DNA of 64,000 nt from Patagioenas fasciata (lineage: Eukaryota > Chordata > Aves > Columbiformes > Columbidae), in assembly GCF_037038585.1 (NCBI RefSeq), contig NC_092525.1, positions 62,001 through 126,000 of the forward strand, written 5' to 3'. Position numbers and translations under genes: made by a program. Positions 57,918 to 64,000 of this stretch are shown one piece after another. Under the pieces are notes generated by a model. The model worked only from the letters and a program-made list of their open reading frames with translations, did not search any database and was not told the origin of the DNA. Positions within the stretch are counted from its first letter, which is position 1, and each line of letters begins with the position of its first letter.

Positions 57918-60900
57918 CCAGAGCGCTCCCCCCACCAACATTCTCTTGCCTTGTTTTCGGGGTTCCTCTTCACCAGCTGAGGCGCCCTCCCACCCCCCGC
58001 CGCCCTCTTACCTTTTTCTAGAGGTCTCTTGAGCCACCAGCAAGCTCCCCCGCACCTTCCCTCAGCGATCTTGGCCCGCCAGAGGCCTGCCCCTCGTCAG
58101 CCTCCTCCCCTTTTCCTGGGTGCTGCTTGAACCACTGGTGGGCTCCCCTCCACCATCCTCTCGTCCTTTGTAGGGGAGTCTTGTGACTCACCAGAGCGCT
58201 CTCCGCCGTTGCCTTGCTGGGGTTATTGACACCGCTTGACTTGCCAGAGCGCTCCCCCTCGCAGTTCTCTTGTTGGATTTCTTGGGACCTTTTGAACCAT
58301 TGGAACAACGGGAATGCTCCCCCCCACTGTGACCTTGCCTTTCTTCAGTGCCATCTTGACGTGCTGGAGCACTTCCCCGCGCCGTCCTCTTGCCTTTTAC
58401 TGGGGAGTCTCTTGAATATCCACAGCACTCCCCCCTGCCATCCTTTACCAGATTTTTTGACACTTCTTGACATCTCGGAGTGCTCTCACTCACCCTTGTC
58501 TTGCCTATTTTCAGGGCGCTCCTGTCCCGCTGGATGCTCCTCCCTGCTGTCCTATTGCCAGATTGAGAATTCTCGACCTGTCCCAGCGCTACCCCACCGT
58601 CCTTCTGCCTTCTACCTGGGAAGTCACTTGAAGAACTGGAGCACTCCCCCCTGCTGTCCTCTTGCCTTTCTTCACTGAGATTTTGGCCTGCCAGAGCACT
58701 CCTCCCTGTTGTCCTCTTACTGGATTTCTTGGGACCTCTTGACCCACTGGGTTTCTCCTCCTGCTGTCCTTTTGCCTTTCTTTAGTACAATCTCAGCCTG
58801 CTGGAGCGCTCCCCCTCGCCGTCCTCCTGCTGGATTTCTTGGAACCTCTTGACCCCTTAGGGCGTTCCCCCTGCCACCCTCTTGTGGTTTTTGGGGGAGT
58901 CTTGTGATCAACCAGGCCGTTTCCCCCCACCATCCTCTTCCCCTTTTCCTGGGTGCTTCTTGATCCACCAGAGTGCTCTCAAAGCTGCCTGTTACCATCC
59001 TCTAACCATTCTCTTGCCTTTTTTGGTGGAGTCTTGTGACTCACCGGAGCGTTCTCCACCATTGTCTTGCTGGATTTGTTGACATCGCTTGACCTGCCGG
59101 AGCGCTCCCCCTCACAGTTCTCTTCCTGGATATCTTGGGACATTTTGAACCACTGGGGGGCTCCCACCCGCCATCCTCTTACCGCATTTATTGAGACGTC
59201 CTGATCTGCCAGAGCGTTCCCCCTCGCCGTCCTTTTGCTGGATTTCTTGGGATGCCTTAAACAACTGTGGGGCTCCCACCCACCATCCTCTAACCGCATT
59301 TATCGAGATTTCCTGATCTGCTGGAGCGCTCCCCCTTGCCGTCCTCTTGCTGGATTTCTTGGGATCTCTTGGACCACTGGGGGGGCTCCCACCCGCCATC
59401 CTCTTACCGCATTTATTGAGACTTCCTGATCTGCTGGATTGCTCTCCCCCTGGCCTTCCTCTTGGGCTTTTTTGGGGGAGTCTTCTTCACACATCCGAGC
59501 GCTCTCCCTCACCCTTGTCTTGCCTCTAGTCAGGGCGCTCTTCTCCCGCTGGAACGCTCCTCCCCGCCATCCTATTGCCAGACCGAGAATTCTTGACCTG
59601 CCGCAGTCCTGCCCCGCCATGCTCCTGCCTTCTGCCTGGGAAGTCACTTGAAGAACTGGAGCGCTCTCCCCCGCTGTCCTCTTGCCTTTCCTCAGTGGGA
59701 TTTTGGCCTGCTAAAGAGCTCCTCCCTGTCGTCCTCTTGCTGGATTTCTTGGGACTTCTTGACCCATTAGGGCGTTCCCCCTGCCACCCTCTTGTGGTTT
59801 TTGGGGGAGTCTTGTGACCAACCAGGCCGTTTCCCCCCACCATCCTCTTCCCCTTTTCCTGGGTGCTTCTTGATCCACCAGAGTGCTCCCCTGCACCATT
59901 CTTTTGCCTTTTTTGGGAGAGTCTTGTGACTCGCCGGAGAGTTCTCCACCATTGTCTTGCTGGATTTCTTGACATCGCTTGACCTGCCGGAGCGCTCCCC
60001 CTCGCAGTTCTCTTGCTGGATTTCTTGGGACGTCTTAAACAACTGAGGGGCTCACACCCACCATCCTCTAACTGCATTTATCGAGATTTCCTGATCTGCC
60101 GGAGCGCTCGCCCCTGCTGTCCTCTTGCTGGGTTTCTTGGGACCTCTTGACCCACACGAGCTCTCCTCCCCACCGTCTTCTTGCCGGACTTATTGAGACT
60201 TCTTGACCCGCCAGAGTGTTCCCCCTCATCATCCTCCTGCCTTTTTCTGGGGATTCTCTTCAACAACTGAAGAGCTCCCCCGCACTGTCCTCTTCCCTTT
60301 TTTCTGGGTGATTCGTGAATCACCGGTGAGCTTCTCCTTACCACCCTCTTGGGCTTTTTTCAGAGCAACCTTGACCCATCAGAGCACCCCCTCACCGTCC
60401 TCTTGCCAGATGTACTGAGGGTTCTTCATCTGCCACAGCGCTCCCCCACGCCGTCCTCTTGCTGGATTTCCTGGAACCTTGTGAACCACTGGGGGGCTCC
60501 CACCCACCATGCTTTTACCGCATTTATTGAGACGTCCTGATCTGCCAGAGCGCTCCCCCTCGCCGTCCTCTTGCTGGATTTCTTGGGATCTCTTGGACCA
60601 CTGGGGGGGCTCCCACCAGCCATCCTCTTACCGCATTTATCGAGACTTCCTGATCTGCTGGAGCGCTCCCCCTCGCCGTCCTCTTGCTGGATTTCTTGGG
60701 TCCTCTTGACCCATTAGGGCGTTCCCCCTGCCACCCTCTTGTGTTTTCTGGGGGAGTCTTGTGACCAACCAGAGTGCTCCCCCCCACCATCTTCTTCCCC
60801 TTTTCCTGGGTGCTTCTTGATCCACCAGAGTGCTCCCCTGCACCATTCTCTTGCCTTTTTTTGGGGGAATCTTGTGACTCACCGGAGCGTTTTCCACCAT

Positions 60901-61742
60901 TGTCTTGCTGGATTTCTTGACACCGCTTGACCTGTTGGAGCGCTCTCCCTCACAGTTCTCTTGCTGGATATCTTGGGACCTCTTGAACCACTGGGGAGCT
61001 CCCACCTGCCACCTTCTTACCGCATTTATTGAGACTTCCTGATCTGCTGGATTGCTCTCCCCACCGGCCTTCCTCTTGCACTTTTTGGGGGAGTCTTCCT
61101 GACACGTCCGAGTGCTCTCCCTCACCCTTGTCTTGCCTCTAGTCAGGGGGCTCTTCTCCCGCTGGAACGCTCCTCCCCGCCATCCTATTGCCAGACTGAG
61201 AATTCTTGACCTGCCGCAGTCCTGCCCCGCCATGCTCCTGCCTTCTGCCTGGGAAGTCACTTGAAGAACTGGAGCGCTCTCCCCCGCTGTCCTCTTGCCT
61301 TTCCTCAGTGGGATTTTGGCCTGCTAAAGAGCTCCTCCCTGTCGTCCTCTTGCTGGATTTCTCGGTACCTCTTGACCCACTGGGTCTCTCCTCCTGCCGT
61401 CCTTTTGCCTTTCCTTAGTACATTCTTGGTCTGCTGGAGTGCTCCCCCCCACCATCCTCTTGCTGGATTTCTCGGGACCCCTTGTCCCATATAGGACATT
61501 CCCCCCCACCACCATCCTGTTGTGTTTTTTAGGAGAGTCTTGTGATCGACCAGAGCGCTCCCCCCTTGACATCCTCTTCCCCTTTTTCTGGGTGACTTTT
61601 GAACCACTGGTGAACTCTCCCCCATCATCCTCTTGCCACATATATTGAGACTTGTTGATCCGCCAGAGCGCTTCCCCCACTGTCCTCTTGCCAGATTTAC
61701 TGATACCTCTTGTCCTGTCAGAGCGCTCCCTCTCGCAGTCCT
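57918..61742. repeat. Expanded minisatellite of about 55 bp, right-hand copy
   Basis: Same array as at 17,360-19,360 but about 1,837 bases longer, corresponding to roughly 33 extra units, for some 69 in all. The added units lie between about 58,900 and 61,000 and include several closely similar sub-blocks, such as repeats of the CCATCCTCTTACCGCATTTA segment at about 59,170, 59,290, 59,400 and 60,630. This points to stepwise block duplication within the array. Minus-strand frames such as 60,637-61,260 are repeat artefacts. Confidence 0.85.
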
Positions 61743-63507
61743 CTTTGTTCAGTTTGTAGGGTAGGAGGGGGGATCTCTGATTACAGAAAGGTCCCTTTGT
61801 TCTAGGAGACATTCCCTTGCTCCATGCTTCAGGTTGCCCATCTTCCCTCTCATTTTCAATATGCACGTCCATCACCTTCCTCCTCTTCTTTCTTGATCCC
61901 TCGACTCCCGGATGAACTCAAATCCTCTTTCTTGATCACTCTTTCTCGTAAGTTCACAACCTTACTTTCCTTTCTTGCTTTCGCCTTTGTGAGCTGCTCC
62001 ACCCAAACCGAAATGCCCTGAAGACAGAAATACACCCACCCCAAGCCCGTACAGTCACATAGGGGGTGAGTCCGCTCGCTGACGCATCCCCACATCCCAC
62101 AGCAAGCCCACCTTGCCTTGGCCCCGGCCCCCCGCACAGGCCTTCCCACCAACCCAGCCCCTCCGTAGCAGCACAGTTTCCCAGCATGCACCCCACAAAG
62201 ACTTTCTTTGCCAGTCACCCCTGGCACTTACAGCAACACACCACATCAGCATCAAGAGCCCTGGGAGTGGAGAGCTGGCCAGGCCCTCACCCCGGCAGGA
62301 TCCTCTTCCCCCTCCTTTAGCTGATGGCAGACAGACAAGACACCTCCCAAGAGGTGTCCAGCCCTCTCTCTCAACCACTCATGAGTACAAAAGCCCAGCC
62401 TCTACTCACCCACCCCGCCTCCCAAAACCCCACCAGCAGCCCCTGGTCCCAGCTGAACAGCAGCCAGTGCTGAAGATCTGGCTCGTGTTGTCGGACACAA
62501 CCTTCCCATGGATGTCTGGGCCCCTGAGCAGTTTCCAGGGGTGGGAGGGCGCAGTCCTGATTACAGGGAGGTCCCTGTCCCAAGGGGGACATTTTCTTCC
62601 TCCTCACTCCTGACTCGCAGCTCCATCACCTTCCTCCTCTTCTTTCTTGATCCCTCCTGACTCGCAGGTCTACCACCGTCATCTTCTTTCTTGATCCCTG
62701 TTGACTTGCAGATGCACTCCAATCCTCTTTCTTGATCGCTCTTCCTCGTAGGTTCACCACCTTCCTCTTCTTTCTTGCTTTCGCCTTTGCGAGCTGCTCC
62801 ACCCGAACAGAGATGCACAGAAAACAAAAATATACCCACCCCAGGCCCGTACAGTCACACGACGGGGCGAGTCCGGTCGCTGACGCATCCCCACACCCCA
62901 CCACAAGGCCACCTTGCCTTGGCCCCGGCCCCCCGCACAGGCCTTCCCACCAACCCAGCCCCTCCGTAGCAGCACAGTTTCCCAGCATGCACCCCACAAA
63001 GACTTTCTTTGCCAGTCACCCCTGGCACTTACAGCAACACACCACACCAGCATCAAGAGCCCTGGGAGTGGAGAGCTGGCCAGGCCCTCACCCCGGCAGG
63101 ATCCTCTTCCCCCTCCTTTACCTGCTGGCAGACAGACACCTCCCAAGGGATGACCACCCTGCTCCCTTAACTGCTCCCAAGTCCAAGAGCCCAGCCCCTG
63201 CTCACCACCCCCACCTCCCAAAACACAGCCAACAGCCCCTGCTCCCATTTTACCACTTTACCCCCGAGCACGGTTTCTAGGGGTGGGAGGGGGACGCACT
63301 AATCACAGATCGTTCCCTGTGCTTAAGGATACATTATCCTTCTCGCTGGCTCAGCCTGCCCATCTTCCTCCTCACTCTTGACTCGTAGCTCCATCACCTT
63401 TCTCCTCTTTTGTCCCCTCCTGACTCACAGGTCCACCACTGTCATCTTCTTTCTTGACTCTGCTTGACTCACAGGTGCGCTCCAATCCTCTTCCGTGATC
63501 GCTCTTC
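61743..63507. repeat. Amplicon module D with 801-bp tandem duplication, right-hand copy
   Basis: Collinear with 25,369-27,128, including the duplicated cassette. It shares diagnostic bases with that copy against copy 1, such as A in TTCAATATGCACG and C in GTCCGCTCGC. Confidence 0.8.
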
Positions 63508-64000
63508 TGTGTCAGTACACGGAAGACCGGGCACATGAGAAACTGCAAGAGTCAACAGCATGAGAACAAGCATTAGTGGAAAAATACAAGAACAAAGGAC
63601 TGTATGCTATGTGATACATCAAGGACAGAGGAGTTGATACAGGATTGATGCATCAAGGACAGAGGGACAGCTTGTGATAGACAAAAAAGGTGTTGATGGC
63701 AGTGACTTTGGTGGGAACACAAAACACATCACTTATGTAATGACTAACTTAGCTAATCAACAAATGCTTGAGCAAGCATCATAGCGAGTATAAACGCAAG
63801 CCTGAATTTGTAATAAACATCTCTCATTGCACCTTAAAAGAGAGTCCGTACCGCATTCGCTACAAATGGCGCCCTGGAACAGGGACTTTCAGCGTGCCTA
63901 TAAAGGCAGTAGCCGCTCTGGTAGCGAAGCCCAATCGAACCAGGAAACAGGACCGGGAACCAGGACAGTGCGCGCCCACCACCAACGAAAGGTGAGCGAT
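63508..64000 (+). mobile_element. Internally deleted ERV, third copy, cut by window end
   Basis: 5' LTR 63,508-63,864, then the Lys3-like primer site with the TG insertion at 63,867 and leader up to the window end, at offset 43,188 from copy 1. The preceding ctcttc at 63,502-63,507 is the target duplication. Confidence 0.9.

Noticed and set aside
60637-61260. 207-codon minus frame in the minisatellite
   Set aside because: The 55-base unit is not a multiple of three, and similar frames appear in all phases because the repeat has few stops.

Overview
The window looks like amniote nuclear DNA, most likely from a bird. It has CpG islands with CCAAT and NRF1 motifs, betaretrovirus-like (class II) endogenous retroviruses (ERVs), minisatellites and very recent segmental duplication, and I see no mammalian-type SINE or LINE. 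The species call is inference. I recognise no intact host protein gene. The only long, clearly selected reading frames are pro and pol of one young ERV.

Layout: a large block is present twice in direct orientation, about 38.7 kb apart. The left copy runs from base 1 to about 28.9 kb and the right copy from 38,711 to the window end. They are separated by a CpG island and about 8 kb of sequence seen once (30.0-38.7 kb). Each copy holds, in order: (1) a 6.65-kb arm with two CpG islands, CTCF-like sites, a cluster of octamer motifs and a purine-rich tract; (2) in the left copy only, 2,977 bp with a third CpG island, a CCAAT/NRF1 tandem promoter-like array and a third CTCF-like site; (3) a broken minus-strand ERV with a tRNA-Lys3-type primer site; (4) a tandemly repeated module of about 6-6.8 kb made of C/T-rich sequence, a degenerate minisatellite of about 55 bp and a 980-bp internally deleted ERV that serves as a shared marker.

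The copies differ by events whose structure can be read directly. The right copy has a 6.12-kb ERV insertion with a 6-bp target duplication and near-identical LTRs. It also has a microinversion of about 120 bp, lacks the 2,977 bp (with AGAA microhomology at the junction), lacks a further 1,337 bp, and carries about 1.84 kb of extra minisatellite. The left copy holds two full rounds of the module and the start of a third. The right copy holds one round that combines features of the first and second.

The young ERV (45,584-51,703) has a primer-binding site matching initiator methionine tRNA and a second, imperfect copy of that leader segment. Its gag is internally deleted, its dUTPase-protease and pol frames are uninterrupted, and only a membrane-spanning remnant of env is left. 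The rest of the window is regulatory-looking or repetitive DNA. Most long open frames there come from GC-rich, purine-rich or tandem-repeat composition.
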